Shown: positions 10,668 through 19,171 of the stretch, piece by piece
Position numbering within the stretch: the first letter of the stretch is position 1
Layout of the letters: the number at the start of each line of letters is the position of its first letter
Assembly (NCBI GenBank): GCA_002420105.1
Contig: DIHJ01000111.1
Coordinates: 1,636 to 30,210 of the forward strand
From: Nitrospira sp. UBA5699
GTDB lineage: Bacteria > Nitrospirota > Nitrospiria > Nitrospirales > Nitrospiraceae
Length of the DNA stretch: 28,575 nucleotides
Direction of reading: 5' to 3'
Notes under the pieces: model-generated
Told to the model about the DNA's origin: nothing
Seen by the model: only the letters and a program-made list of their open reading frames with translations
Databases searched by the model: none
Program-made: the position numbers and the translations under genes

Positions 10668-11630
10668 TTAAAAACGCACCTCCCGGATGGCGGCGCGGTT
10701 GGCGTTGAACCAGTGAATGGTTTTCTTCAGGCCTTCGGCCAGCGAATGCTTGGCCTGAAAGCCGAGCATCCGTTTGATGCGGCTCACGTCGAGGCATCGC
10801 CGCGGTTGCCCGTTCGGTCTGGTGACGTCCCACACGATCCGGCCGGTATATCCCACTTCCGTCGCGATCATGCGGGCAAGTTCGCTGATCCGGATTTCCT
10901 CGCCGGTTCCCAGGTTCAGCGGCAGGGATTCCTCGTAATGTTCCGCGGCCGCGAGAATGCCGTCCGCGGCGTCTTCGACGTAGAGAAACTCGCGTGTGGG
11001 GGTACCGTCACCCCATAACACGATTTCAGGCCGCCCAGCCTGCTGCGCCTCCGCGCACTTTCGGATCAGGGCCGGGATCACATGGGACGTTTCCAAATCG
11101 AAATTGTCGCGGGGACCGTACAGGTTCACGGGGAACAACACGCAGGAATTGAACCCGTATTGCTGGCGATAGGCCTGCGACTGGACCAGCATCATTTTTT
11201 TCGCCAGGCCGTACGGCGCGTTGGTTTCCTCCGGGTACCCGTTCCACAAATCCTCTTCACGAAACGGAATCGGCGTAAACTTGGGATAGGCGCAGATGGT
11301 CGACAGCGCCACAAATTTCTTGACGTTGTTCCGGCGGCCGATCTCCATGAGCTGGGCGCCCATCATCAGATTGTCGTAAAAGAATCGTCCGGGATTGGCC
11401 TGGTTGGCGCCGATCCCGCCGACCCGGGCCGCCAGATGAAGCACGATGTCCGGCCGGGCGTCGGCATAGAGGCGTTGCACCGCCTCCATCTGCACAAGGT
11501 CGTACTCCCGGCTGCGGGGGACGACGATCTCGGTGCAGCCCCGTGCACGAAGCTGTTCCACGACAAAGGAACCCAGGAAGCCGGCGCCGCCCGTGACGAC
11601 GACACGCTTGTCCGCCCAGAACGAAGCCAT
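10668..11630 (-). CDS. fcl: GDP-L-fucose synthase
   Basis: 320 residues, the usual family length. This cytoplasmic epimerase-reductase turns GDP-4-keto-6-deoxy-mannose into GDP-L-fucose with NADPH. The extended-SDR Rossmann motif GGAGFLG is at 14-20. The active-site Ser and Cys lie in LSTICAYP (E. coli enzyme SSCIYP), the YxxxK pair is in APYGLAKKM, and the catalytic His is in ETSHVIP. The gene begins 2 nt after the gmd stop and is preceded by a GA-rich ribosome site, so it is coupled to gmd. Together they supply activated fucose for surface polysaccharide or lipopolysaccharide. Confidence 0.93.
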   Translation of the reverse strand: MASFWADKRVVVTGGAGFLGSFVVEQLRARGCTEIVVPRSREYDLVQMEAVQRLYADARPDIVLHLAARVGGIGANQANPGRFFYDNLMMGAQLMEIGRRNNVKKFVALSTICAYPKFTPIPFREEDLWNGYPEETNAPYGLAKKMMLVQSQAYRQQYGFNSCVLFPVNLYGPRDNFDLETSHVIPALIRKCAEAQQAGRPEIVLWGDGTPTREFLYVEDAADGILAAAEHYEESLPLNLGTGEEIRISELARMIATEVGYTGRIVWDVTRPNGQPRRCLDVSRIKRMLGFQAKHSLAEGLKKTIHWFNANRAAIREVRF

Positions 11631-11632
11631 GC

Positions 11633-12640
11633 CTACTTCTTCCCTCTCACGCCGTCCAGCCGCTCCCGCTCCATCGCCAGGTCGGCGTCCACCATCATGG
11701 CGATCAATTCATCGAATTTCATCTTGGGAGTCCATCCCAACTGCCGTTTGGCCTTTCCCGCGTCTCCGATGAGCAGATCCACTTCCGTGGGGCGGTAGTA
11801 TTTCTCGTCGATCTTGACGTGCTTTTTCCAGTCCAGCTGCAGGCGATCGAACGCCAGTTCGAGCATCTCGCGCACGCTGTGGGTTTCTCCGGTGGCAATG
11901 ACGTAATCGTCGGGCTGCTCGGCCTGCAGCATCATCCACATCGCCTCGACATAGTCGCCCGCAAACCCCCAGTCCCGCTTCGCGTCCAGGTTTCCGAGAT
12001 AGAGATCCTGCTGGACGCCGAGCTTGATGCGGGCCGCGGCCTTGGTGATCTTCCTGGTCACGAAGGTTTCGCCCCGCCGCGGCGACTCGTGGTTGAAGAG
12101 AATTCCGTTGCAGGCGAACAATCCGTAGGCTTCACGATAGTTCACGGTGATCCAGTAGGAATACACCTTGGCCGCCCCGTACGGGCTGCGCGGATAAAAC
12201 GGCGTGGTTTCCCGCTGGGGAACCTCCTGGACTTTCCCGAACATTTCGCTTGACGAGGCCTGATAAAACTTGGGTTTCAGGCCGGATTCACGGATCGCTT
12301 CGAGCAGCCGGATGGTGCCGAGGCCCGTGATTTCCCCGGTGTATTCGGGTATGTCGAAACTGACGCGGACGTGACTCTGGGCGCCGAGGTTGTAAATCTC
12401 GTCGGGTCGGACCGTACGGATGATGCGGTTCAGCGAGCTGGCGTCGTTGAGATCCCCGTAGAGGAGGTGCAGCCGTCGATGCGGAACATGGGGATCTTCG
12501 TAGATCGGGTCGATCCGGGAGGTGTTGAATGAGCTCGATCGTCGAATGATGCCGTAGACCTCATAGCCTTTGCCCAGGAGCAACTCGGACAGATACGACC
12601 CGTCTTGGCCGGTGATCCCGGTGAGAAGCGCTTTCTTCAC
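11633..12640 (-). CDS. gmd: GDP-mannose 4,6-dehydratase
   Basis: 335 residues from a GTG start at 12640. The enzyme converts GDP-mannose to GDP-4-keto-6-deoxy-mannose, the substrate of the fcl product. The N-terminal dinucleotide motif GITGQDG is at 8-14. Family signatures follow: NLGAQSHVRVSFDIP, YQASSSEMFG (catalytic Ser/Thr and Glu) and PRSPYGAAKVYSYW (YxxxK). An upstream in-frame ATG would add 60 residues of non-homologous sequence crossing the promoter. GTG 12640 is preferred because AAGGAG sits 7 nt upstream and KKALLTGITG is the normal N-terminus. It is slightly shorter than E. coli Gmd. It is transcribed with fcl from the promoter at 12668-12696. Confidence 0.93.
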   Translation of the reverse strand: MKKALLTGITGQDGSYLSELLLGKGYEVYGIIRRSSSFNTSRIDPIYEDPHVPHRRLHLLYGDLNDASSLNRIIRTVRPDEIYNLGAQSHVRVSFDIPEYTGEITGLGTIRLLEAIRESGLKPKFYQASSSEMFGKVQEVPQRETTPFYPRSPYGAAKVYSYWITVNYREAYGLFACNGILFNHESPRRGETFVTRKITKAAARIKLGVQQDLYLGNLDAKRDWGFAGDYVEAMWMMLQAEQPDDYVIATGETHSVREMLELAFDRLQLDWKKHVKIDEKYYRPTEVDLLIGDAGKAKRQLGWTPKMKFDELIAMMVDADLAMERERLDGVRGKK

Positions 12641-12667
12641 GACCTGTCTCCTTATCTGAAAAAAGAA

Positions 12668-12696
12668 ATTATGGATGGAATCGACATGATTGTCCA
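12668..12696 (-). promoter_or_regulatory. Sigma-70 promoter of gmd-fcl
   Basis: On the minus strand TGGACA (12696-12691) and CATAAT (12673-12668) each match five of six consensus bases, with a 17-bp spacer. Initiation would be near 12661, giving a 20-nt leader that contains only the AAGGAG site before the GTG. Confidence 0.75.
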
Positions 12697-12761
12697 CTGA
12701 CTCGGTGCATCCGTGCCCGTCCGTCATGCGGCGGCACGGTCCCGCAAGAACGCGACATCTA

Positions 12762-12790
12762 TTGCGCCCCGTATGTTCGCGCATTAGAAT
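12762..12790 (+). promoter_or_regulatory. Candidate promoter of the gsp locus
   Basis: TTGCGC (12762-12767) and TAGAAT (12785-12790) are separated by 17 bp. The -10 matches five of six bases, the -35 only three. Initiation near 12797 would leave a leader of about 32 nt. It is divergent from the gmd promoter. Confidence 0.5.
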
Positions 12791-12828
12791 GTACCCACTT
12801 TCTGTAACATCCCGGTTAAGGCTCATTC

Positions 12829-13701
12829 ATGCTGACGACGCGCCGGACGCTCATCCTGGTTTTTCTCGTCGGGGCCACGTTCCTGATTGCCCACACGATC
12901 AATGCCGTGATCGCAGAGGCGCTGTTCATGCCGACGGGCCCCGCCCAGTCGCGGAACGTCGCCGATCAGGACAGCGCCGGAGCGCATTCCGCTTCCTCAT
13001 TGGCCGAACAGATCAGGACGAGCGGACTGTTCCCGCTTCCGGCCGGTCTGCCGGGGATGCCGGGGATGGCGGGACCCGGCGGGGTCCCGCCGCGCGCCGC
13101 GTTGAATGTGGCTGCAAAGATCAAGCTGCTCGGCGTCGTGGTGGGGGATCGCGAAGGAGTCTCGGCGATCATCGAAGAGCTGGCCGGCAAACGACAGCTC
13201 TTTTTCCGGTTGCACGATCACATTCCCGATGTCGGAGAAATCAGCGAGATACGCAGGAACGGCATCGTGATCCGCCAGGGAGATCAGGAGGAACTGCTGG
13301 AACTGTCGACCGGACAGCCCGACCGGCCCGCGATGCCCCAGGTCGCCTCGCCCGGTCCCGCGGGGGCGGTGCCCGGCGGACCGATTCGTAAAGTTCTGGA
13401 TCGGCGTGAAGTGGAACAGGCGATGAACAATCTGCCCAAGCTCCTGTCCCAGGCCCGTGCCGTGCCGTATCTGGTCAACGGAACGATGAACGGGTTTCGG
13501 CTGGACTATATCGCGCCCGCCAGTTTTTATGAGAAAATCGGGCTGCAGTACGGAGATATTCTGAAGCAGGTGAACGGGGTGGAGATCAAGGATCCCGGCA
13601 CGATGCTGTCCCTGTTCCAACAGCTGCGCAACGAGCAATCGGTGAAGCTCGACGTCGTGCGCAACAATCAGCGCACGACGATGACGTTCGATATTCGATA
13701 A
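12829..13701 (+). CDS. gspC: Type II secretion system protein GspC
   Basis: 290 residues. GspC is the inner-membrane protein that links the secretin to the cytoplasmic-membrane platform. One N-terminal membrane segment (LILVFLVGATFLIAHTINAV, about 8-27) is followed by a Pro/Gly-rich linker (PGMPGMAGPGG). The homology region starts near 87 (NVAAKIKLLGVVVGD, then ISEIRRNGIVI), and a C-terminal PDZ-like domain covers about 205-290 (GFRLDYIAPASFYEKIGLQYGDILKQVNG). AAGG is 7 nt upstream of the ATG. The normal partner gspD does not follow; a 221-bp gap precedes gspE. Confidence 0.85.
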   Translation: MLTTRRTLILVFLVGATFLIAHTINAVIAEALFMPTGPAQSRNVADQDSAGAHSASSLAEQIRTSGLFPLPAGLPGMPGMAGPGGVPPRAALNVAAKIKLLGVVVGDREGVSAIIEELAGKRQLFFRLHDHIPDVGEISEIRRNGIVIRQGDQEELLELSTGQPDRPAMPQVASPGPAGAVPGGPIRKVLDRREVEQAMNNLPKLLSQARAVPYLVNGTMNGFRLDYIAPASFYEKIGLQYGDILKQVNGVEIKDPGTMLSLFQQLRNEQSVKLDVVRNNQRTTMTFDIR

Positions 13702-13922
13702 GCCGGTTCCGGCCGGCTTCGCGGGGCATGCTCCCCTTCCCCATCCTTCTTCGACGCACATGGTTCGATGCGAGGCTTCGGTGCGCATGCCCGCTGATTG
13801 CCGGCCGTGCTTGTCAGGGCAGGTCGAGAGGAGTACCGTATCCTTTTGATGGCGGTTGATGACCCGTTCCGGGGCGAACGCCCGGGGGCGGCGGGACCGG
13901 CTCGCGCCAGACGGATGACGCA
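13702..13922 (+). other. Gap between gspC and gspE, where gspD would be expected
   Basis: A 7-bp hairpin (AAGCCGG at 13700-13706, CCGGCTT at 13713-13719) overlaps the gspC stop but has no T tract, so it is not a standard terminator. TTGTCA (13811-13816) and TACCGT (13834-13839) at 17-bp spacing could be an internal promoter for gspE onward. A 25-codon ORF starting at ATG 13849 ends in a TGA that overlaps the gspE start codon, but it has no good ribosome site. I see no remnant of a secretin coding sequence. Confidence 0.45.
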
Positions 13923-15653
13923 ATGACAAGACACACGCACATCACCAGACCGTTGCTCGGCGCGATTCTGGAGCAGAAATTCGGCTTGTCCGAAGCGAAG
14001 TTGCTGGAGGCCCTCAACGTCCAACAGACCAAAGGCGGTCGTCTCGGCGAAGCCTTGCTCAAGATCCGGGCCATCGAAGAGGACCTGCTCCTGCAGGCCC
14101 TGGCGATTCAGTTCGAGATGCCGTGGCTTCCGCACCTGGAAGTCGGCCAGGTCGATCACGAATGGATCAAGAAGGTTCCCATTCATTTCGCCCGCCGCTA
14201 CCGCGTGCTTCCCTTGAAGGTGGAAGAAGGGGCCATCGTGGTGGCGACCACGGATCCGCTGGAAACCGCCGCGCTCGACGATCTGCGGTTGTTGCTGGGC
14301 ATGCCGGTGAAGCCGGTGCTGACCAGCGCGATGTCGCTGATGAATTGTCTCAATCGGGCCTACGACGAGATCGCCAGCCCGACCGGCGCGGAACAGGTCA
14401 TGGAGGACATCGCGGCAAGCGAAAATCTCGACCAGTTGGCCCACGAACTGGACGAGCCGCAGGACCTGCTCGATGCGACCGACGAAGCGCCCATCATCCG
14501 GCTCGTGAATTCCGTCCTGTTCCAGGCGGTGCGGCAGCGGGCCAGCGACATCCATTTCGAATCGTTCGAACGGGGGCTCGTGGTCCGGTACCGGATCGAC
14601 GGCGTGCTGTATCCGATCTTAACGCCGCCGAAACATCTCCAGTCTAGTATCATCGCGCGTCTGAAGATCATGGCCGGTCTGAATATCGCCGAAAAACGGC
14701 TGCCGCAGGACGGGCGATTCGCGATCCGGACCGCGGGCAAGGACGTGGATCTCCGCGTCTCCGTCCTCCCGACGTCCCACGGCGAACGGGTCGTCCTGCG
14801 TCTGCTCGAAAAGGAAAACCGGCTGCTGAATCTTTCCGAAATGGGGTTTTCCCCGGAACGGCTGCAGACGATCAAGCAGCTCATCCAACTGACGCACGGG
14901 ATCATCCTCGTGACGGGACCGACCGGGAGCGGCAAGACCACGACGCTCTATGCCGCATTGAGTGAAATCAACGCGCCGGACAAGAACATCATTACGGTGG
15001 AAGATCCGGTGGAATACCAACTGCTCGGGATCGGCCAGATGCAGGTGAATCCCAAGATCAATCTGACGTTCGCCGCCGGTCTCCGGTCGATCCTGCGACA
15101 GGATCCCGACGTGATCATGATCGGGGAAATCCGCGACCGGGAGACCGCCGAAATCGCCATCCATGCATCGCTTACGGGCCATCTGGTCTTTTCAACCCTT
15201 CATACCAACGACGCCGCGAGCGCGGCGACCCGTCTGATCGACATGGGCATCGAGCCGTTTCTCGTCGCTTCGTCGGTGGTGGCGGTGCTGGCGCAGCGCC
15301 TGATCCGGAAGGTCTGCCCGGATTGCAAGAAGGCGTATCAGCCCGATGACGAGGAACTGATCCGGTTGGGAGTCGTGCCCGGGAAGACCAGGCCCACGTT
15401 TTATCGCGGCGCGGGATGCGCGGCCTGCAGCCAGACCGGCTATCGCGGCCGTACCGGGATCCACGAACTGCTGGTCATGGACGACGAGATCCGCCGGCTG
15501 ATCGGAAACAAGGCGGATTCGGCCGCGATCAAACAGGCGGCCGTCGCCAAAGGCATGGTTCTGCTCAAAGAGGAGGCGGCCGAGAAGATTTTCGCGGGCG
15601 TCACGACCACCGAAGAGGTCATGCGGATGACGCAGCAGGAGGTCGAAGTTTAG
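13923..15653 (+). CDS. gspE: Type II secretion ATPase GspE
   Basis: 576 residues. GspE is the cytoplasmic hexameric ATPase that drives pseudopilus assembly. The N-terminal N1E-like domain covers about 1-150 (KGGRLGEALLKIRAIEEDLLLQALA). ATPase motifs: Walker A GPTGSGKT at 332-339, Asp box ITVEDPVEYQ, Walker B LRQDPDVIMIGEIRD, and His box TGHLVFSTLHTNDA. The tetracysteine zinc module of GspE/PilB ATPases is intact (C465, C468, C499, C502). No strong Shine-Dalgarno precedes the ATG. PilB is the main alternative, but the adjacent pseudopilins make GspE much more likely. Confidence 0.93.
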   Translation: MTRHTHITRPLLGAILEQKFGLSEAKLLEALNVQQTKGGRLGEALLKIRAIEEDLLLQALAIQFEMPWLPHLEVGQVDHEWIKKVPIHFARRYRVLPLKVEEGAIVVATTDPLETAALDDLRLLLGMPVKPVLTSAMSLMNCLNRAYDEIASPTGAEQVMEDIAASENLDQLAHELDEPQDLLDATDEAPIIRLVNSVLFQAVRQRASDIHFESFERGLVVRYRIDGVLYPILTPPKHLQSSIIARLKIMAGLNIAEKRLPQDGRFAIRTAGKDVDLRVSVLPTSHGERVVLRLLEKENRLLNLSEMGFSPERLQTIKQLIQLTHGIILVTGPTGSGKTTTLYAALSEINAPDKNIITVEDPVEYQLLGIGQMQVNPKINLTFAAGLRSILRQDPDVIMIGEIRDRETAEIAIHASLTGHLVFSTLHTNDAASAATRLIDMGIEPFLVASSVVAVLAQRLIRKVCPDCKKAYQPDDEELIRLGVVPGKTRPTFYRGAGCAACSQTGYRGRTGIHELLVMDDEIRRLIGNKADSAAIKQAAVAKGMVLLKEEAAEKIFAGVTTTEEVMRMTQQEVEV

Positions 15654-15657
15654 GGCC

Positions 15658-16896
15658 ATGCCGGTCTATCAGTACAGAGGATACAGAGCCGACGGGGCGT
15701 CCGCGACGGGCATCATCGACGCCGAGAGTCCGAAGGTCGCCCGGCTCAAGTTGCGGAAAGACGGCGTCTTCCCCACCGAGATGGCGGAGCAGGAAGGCGC
15801 GAGCAGGACGATGACAACCAGGCTCGGCGCGACGCCGGTCGCCGGAGTCGGGCGCACTCCGGCCCTCACGGTTACCGACGTGGCCCTGATGACCAGACAA
15901 CTGGCGACGTTGCTGGTCGCGGGCCTGCCGCTCGTCGACGCCCTCGGCGTGCTCATGGATCAGACGGAAAGAAAGGGCGTGAAGGGATTGCTGGCCGACA
16001 TCCGTGAAGCGATCCGCGGGGGCGCATCCTACAGCGCCGTCCTCGAACGGTATCCCAGGGACTTCTCCCCCATCTATGTGCACATGGTGCGCGCCGGCGA
16101 AGCCAGCGGCGCCCTGGATCAGATTCTCTTCCGGCTGGCCGAATTTCTAGAGAAACAACTCGCCCTCAAGAACAAGGTCACCAACGCCATTCTCTACCCG
16201 GCGATCATGCTGGTGGTCGGCACGCTCGTCCTGTTCTTCCTCGTGACCTTCGTCGTGCCGAAAATTACGGCGGTCTTCGCCCATTCGAAACAGGCGCTTC
16301 CCTGGCCCACCGTCGTGTTGATGGAGGTCAGCCATTTCTGTCTGAATTACTGGATGGTGCTGTTGGGAGGACTCTTGGGCGTGATCTGGGTCGTCCGCCG
16401 GGCGCTCAGGACGGAAGCAGGCGCCGTCCTGGCGGATCGCATTCTGCTCAAAGTGCCCTTGATCGGCCAAGTCGCCCGCATGGTGTCGATCTCGCGGCTG
16501 GCCAGCACGTTGGCCACCATGCTCTCGAGCGGTGTCCAACTCCTCGACGCCCTGGACGTCTCCAAGCGGGTGATGAACAACCGGATTCTGGAGCAGGCCG
16601 TCGAGGAGGCCCGGCAGAACATCCGGGAGGGGGAAACCATCGCAGAACCGTTAAAGCGGAGCGGCGAGTTCCCGCCCCTCGTCACACACATGATCGCCGT
16701 GGGCGAGAAAAGCGGCGAAATGGAAGAAATGCTGCGACGGGTCGGGCAAATTTATGACGGGGAGGTCGACCGGGTCATCACGCGATTCACCTCGCTGCTG
16801 GAGCCGGTCATGATCGTGGTGATGGGCGTCATCGTACTGTTCATCGTGGTGGCCATTCTGTTGCCGATCTTCGAAATGGGGCAGATGGTGCGATAG
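15658..16896 (+). CDS. gspF: Type II secretion inner-membrane platform protein GspF
   Basis: 412 residues, the usual length. GspF is the polytopic inner-membrane platform with which GspE interacts. Two T2SSF domains of about 120 residues are visible (the first around TDVALMTRQLATLLVAGLPLVDAL, the second around SISRLASTLATMLSSGVQLLDAL). Membrane segments lie near 177-197 (YPAIMLVVGTLVLFFLVTF), 224-245 and at the C-terminus (VMIVVMGVIVLFIVVAILLP). It begins 4 nt after gspE, with TTAGGG just upstream of the ATG, so the two are coupled. Confidence 0.92.
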   Translation: MPVYQYRGYRADGASATGIIDAESPKVARLKLRKDGVFPTEMAEQEGASRTMTTRLGATPVAGVGRTPALTVTDVALMTRQLATLLVAGLPLVDALGVLMDQTERKGVKGLLADIREAIRGGASYSAVLERYPRDFSPIYVHMVRAGEASGALDQILFRLAEFLEKQLALKNKVTNAILYPAIMLVVGTLVLFFLVTFVVPKITAVFAHSKQALPWPTVVLMEVSHFCLNYWMVLLGGLLGVIWVVRRALRTEAGAVLADRILLKVPLIGQVARMVSISRLASTLATMLSSGVQLLDALDVSKRVMNNRILEQAVEEARQNIREGETIAEPLKRSGEFPPLVTHMIAVGEKSGEMEEMLRRVGQIYDGEVDRVITRFTSLLEPVMIVVMGVIVLFIVVAILLPIFEMGQMVR

Positions 16897-16939
16897 GAAC
16901 GAACGCGCGGACGGCGGGACGAAGCGAAAGGGGTGACGG

Positions 16940-17479
16940 ATGGGAATGCGATGGCGTGCGGCAGCGGAGCGGTTGAAGCGGGCGAGCGGAAGGGTGACCT
17001 CCCGTCTGCCGCCCTGTGACCGCCGGAGCGAACGGGGTTTTACCTTCATCGAGATCATGGTGGTGGTCGCCATTTTGGCGATCCTTGCCGCGCTGGTCGT
17101 TCCGCGGATCATGGGGCGGACCGACGACGCCAAGCGGACGGCCGCCAAGGTCCAAATCCGGAACATCGAAGGCGCGCTGCAACTCTACAAGCTGGACAAC
17201 GGCGTCTATCCGTCGACGGAACAGGGTTTGAAGGCGCTGGTCGAGAAGCCGACGGTCGGCGTGATTCCGAAGAAATGGAAAATCGGAGGCTATCTTCCCA
17301 GTCTGCCCGAAGATCCCTGGGGGAATCCCTACAAGTACCTGAGCCCGGCTCCGGTCCAGCAAGGACAGTACGGGCAGGTGAAGGGCGATTACGAAATCAC
17401 CTCCTTGGGCACGGACGGCGAGGCCGGCGGAGAAGGTGTGAACGCCGATATCACGAACTGGAATATGGACAAGGATTAG
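16940..17479 (+). CDS. gspG: Major pseudopilin GspG
   Basis: 179 residues. GspG is the major subunit of the periplasmic pseudopilus. The prepilin peptidase site is RG/FTFIE (cleavage after G33, mature F34, Glu at mature position 5), followed by the hydrophobic helix IMVVVAILAILAALVVP. The body carries typical GspG segments IEGALQLYKLDNGVYPSTEQGL, PEDPWGNPY and ITSLGTDGEAGGEG (calcium-site region). The 33-residue leader is much longer than the common 6-10 residues and is rich in Arg; AAGGGG before the ATG supports the start. Confidence 0.95.
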   Translation: MGMRWRAAAERLKRASGRVTSRLPPCDRRSERGFTFIEIMVVVAILAILAALVVPRIMGRTDDAKRTAAKVQIRNIEGALQLYKLDNGVYPSTEQGLKALVEKPTVGVIPKKWKIGGYLPSLPEDPWGNPYKYLSPAPVQQGQYGQVKGDYEITSLGTDGEAGGEGVNADITNWNMDKD

Positions 17480-17481
17480 GC

Positions 17482-18099
17482 GTGAAGCAGAGACTTCCCG
17501 GCGGCCTCGGTAACGACGCCATGGCTGAAGGCGGCTTTACGCTGCTCGAATTCATCATGGTGCTCTTCCTGCTGGGCGGCATGCTCAGCCTGGTCATTCC
17601 CCGCATCTCCTTCGGCGACAGCCTGACGACCGTGGCCAGGAAGTGGGTTGGCGCCCTCAAGTCGTTTCAGGAAATGGCGATGTCGACGCAGAAAACGGTG
17701 CGGCTCTATGTGGATCTCGATCGGGGGATCTATTGGCCGATGGTGCTCGAGGGCAATCAGGAAAAGGCGCCTCTCGACCCCGCCTGGGCCGCACCGATCA
17801 GTCTGCCAGAGTCGATCCGTTTTGCGGACGTCCAGATCGGGACGGCACGAAAGGACGCGGGCCGCGTGGAGCTGTTTTTCTATCCCAACGGCCGAATCGA
17901 TCAGGCTACGATGCACCTGGCCGACAGCGCGAACAACGTGATGGGCATCGTGATCGAGCCGGTGACCTCGCGGATTCGCGTGACCGACCAGCGACTCGAC
18001 CCGCAGCAACCCTGGATCATCCCGGATCGACTCCGGCCCCTGCTGCAGCCGGTACCGGCGGGATTTCAACCTCCCCTTCCCCTCCCTCCCCCGCGGTAG
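17482..18099 (+). CDS. gspH: Minor pseudopilin GspH
   Basis: 205 residues. The peptidase site is GG/FTLLE (cleavage after G18, Glu23 at mature +5) with a hydrophobic helix FIMVLFLLGGMLSLVIP. The soluble part matches GspH-type minor pseudopilins in size and in the VRLYVDLDRGIYW region, and ends in a Pro-rich tail (PPLPLPPPR). The start is taken as GTG 17482, 2 nt after the gspG stop, with AAGGA 6 nt upstream; ATG 17521 is an in-frame alternative that would leave a 5-residue leader. Confidence 0.82.
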   Translation: MKQRLPGGLGNDAMAEGGFTLLEFIMVLFLLGGMLSLVIPRISFGDSLTTVARKWVGALKSFQEMAMSTQKTVRLYVDLDRGIYWPMVLEGNQEKAPLDPAWAAPISLPESIRFADVQIGTARKDAGRVELFFYPNGRIDQATMHLADSANNVMGIVIEPVTSRIRVTDQRLDPQQPWIIPDRLRPLLQPVPAGFQPPLPLPPPR

Positions 18100-18132
18100 G
18101 ACATTCCGGCGGAAGGTTGTGAGGTGTAACGC

Positions 18133-18579
18133 ATGAGGAAAACGCAGACCGTCAGGTTCGTTTCTCCGGCCGGCTCGTCCGGGTTTACGCTGCTCGAAGT
18201 GCTGATCGCGATCGCGATTCTCGCGCTGACGCTGCCGATTCTGCTCGGTCTTCGAAACCGGGATCTGGACCTGCATGCCCGGGCGGCCGATATCACGGCC
18301 GCCACGATGCTGGCTCAAGAAAAGTTGACCGAAGCGGAGATGAGCCCGGTGTTCCCCATCGGGGAAACCAGCGGCGATTTCCAGAATCCCCCTCTCGGAT
18401 ATCAGGTCCTGGGCGATACCGCCAACCGGGCGGACAAATACCGGTGGAAACGCATCGTGACGACGACGCCTCTGAATGCGGTGCGCGAAGTCAAAATCCA
18501 GATTCTCTGGCAGCAGGGCGCCGCCGACGAAGTTCTCGAGGTCAGCACCTATGTCTTTGCCCCCGGCCCATCGTTCTGA
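18133..18579 (+). CDS. gspI: Minor pseudopilin GspI
   Basis: 148 residues. The prepilin signature SG/FTLLEVLIAIAILAL is cleaved after G17, with Glu22 at mature +5. The short body with AATMLAQEKLTEAE is characteristic of GspI, which forms the pseudopilus tip with GspJ and GspK. GAGGTG lies 6 nt before the ATG. Its last 29 nt overlap gspJ. Confidence 0.88.
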   Translation: MRKTQTVRFVSPAGSSGFTLLEVLIAIAILALTLPILLGLRNRDLDLHARAADITAATMLAQEKLTEAEMSPVFPIGETSGDFQNPPLGYQVLGDTANRADKYRWKRIVTTTPLNAVREVKIQILWQQGAADEVLEVSTYVFAPGPSF

Positions 18580-19171
18580 CGGAGGATTCACCCTCGTCGA
18601 AGTGCTGTTGGCCACGGCGTTGCTCGCCGTGGTCGCCGCAATGGTGTTCGGATCGTTGCATCTGAGCACCCTCGCCATCGACGGCGCGCGCGCCACGGCG
18701 GCCCGTGATCAGATGCTGCGGAGCACCTTGCGGGTGATGACGGAGGAGTTGACCGCCAGCGTCACCAATCCCATCGGACCCTGGATGGGGCTCAATGCGC
18801 AACAGGAAGGGCAACCGGCCGATACCCTGGCCTTCCTCACGCTGGGCCAATTCCGGGGTTTCGAGTCGGGGCAGGAAACCGAATTCGTCCGGATCGTGTA
18901 TGCCAGGGAAGGCGACCGTCTTTTCCGCTTCGTGCGGCGCAATCTCTACGGCCTCACCGACGACAGCGTGGATCGACTGGAATTGGCGTCGAATGTGAAA
19001 GGATTCAACGTCAGGTATTTCGATGCGCAGGCCAATCTGTGGACCGACGATTGGGACGGGCGCGCCAGAACCTCTCCTCCGGGGGCGGTGCTGATCGAAT
19101 TGACGTTGATGCAGGAGAATGCGGAACCGCGGACTTTTCGCCAGTGGGTTCCGGTGGGGGTTCGGTCATGA
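18551..19171 (+). CDS. gspJ: Minor pseudopilin GspJ
   Basis: 206 residues. The signature GG/FTLVEVLLATALLAVVAAMVF has cleavage after G12 and Glu17 at mature +5. The soluble domain has the GspJ pattern (RDQMLRSTLRVMTEEL, a central LFRFVRRN strand, and VKGFNVRYFDA near the end). ATG 18551 is chosen, giving a normal 12-residue leader and GAGG 9 nt upstream; the longer frame from 18476 runs inside gspI and is not needed. The stop TGA overlaps the gspN ATG. Confidence 0.88.
   Translation: MSLPPAHRSDGGFTLVEVLLATALLAVVAAMVFGSLHLSTLAIDGARATAARDQMLRSTLRVMTEELTASVTNPIGPWMGLNAQQEGQPADTLAFLTLGQFRGFESGQETEFVRIVYAREGDRLFRFVRRNLYGLTDDSVDRLELASNVKGFNVRYFDAQANLWTDDWDGRARTSPPGAVLIELTLMQENAEPRTFRQWVPVGVRS

Noticed and set aside
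13700..13719. Hairpin at the gspC stop as a terminator
   Set aside because: Stem of 7 bp with no T tract on the plus strand; more likely incidental in GC-rich DNA.
17476..18696. 406-residue minus-strand ORF
   Set aside because: Covers gspH and gspI in antisense; the pseudopilin signatures on the plus strand settle the coding strand.
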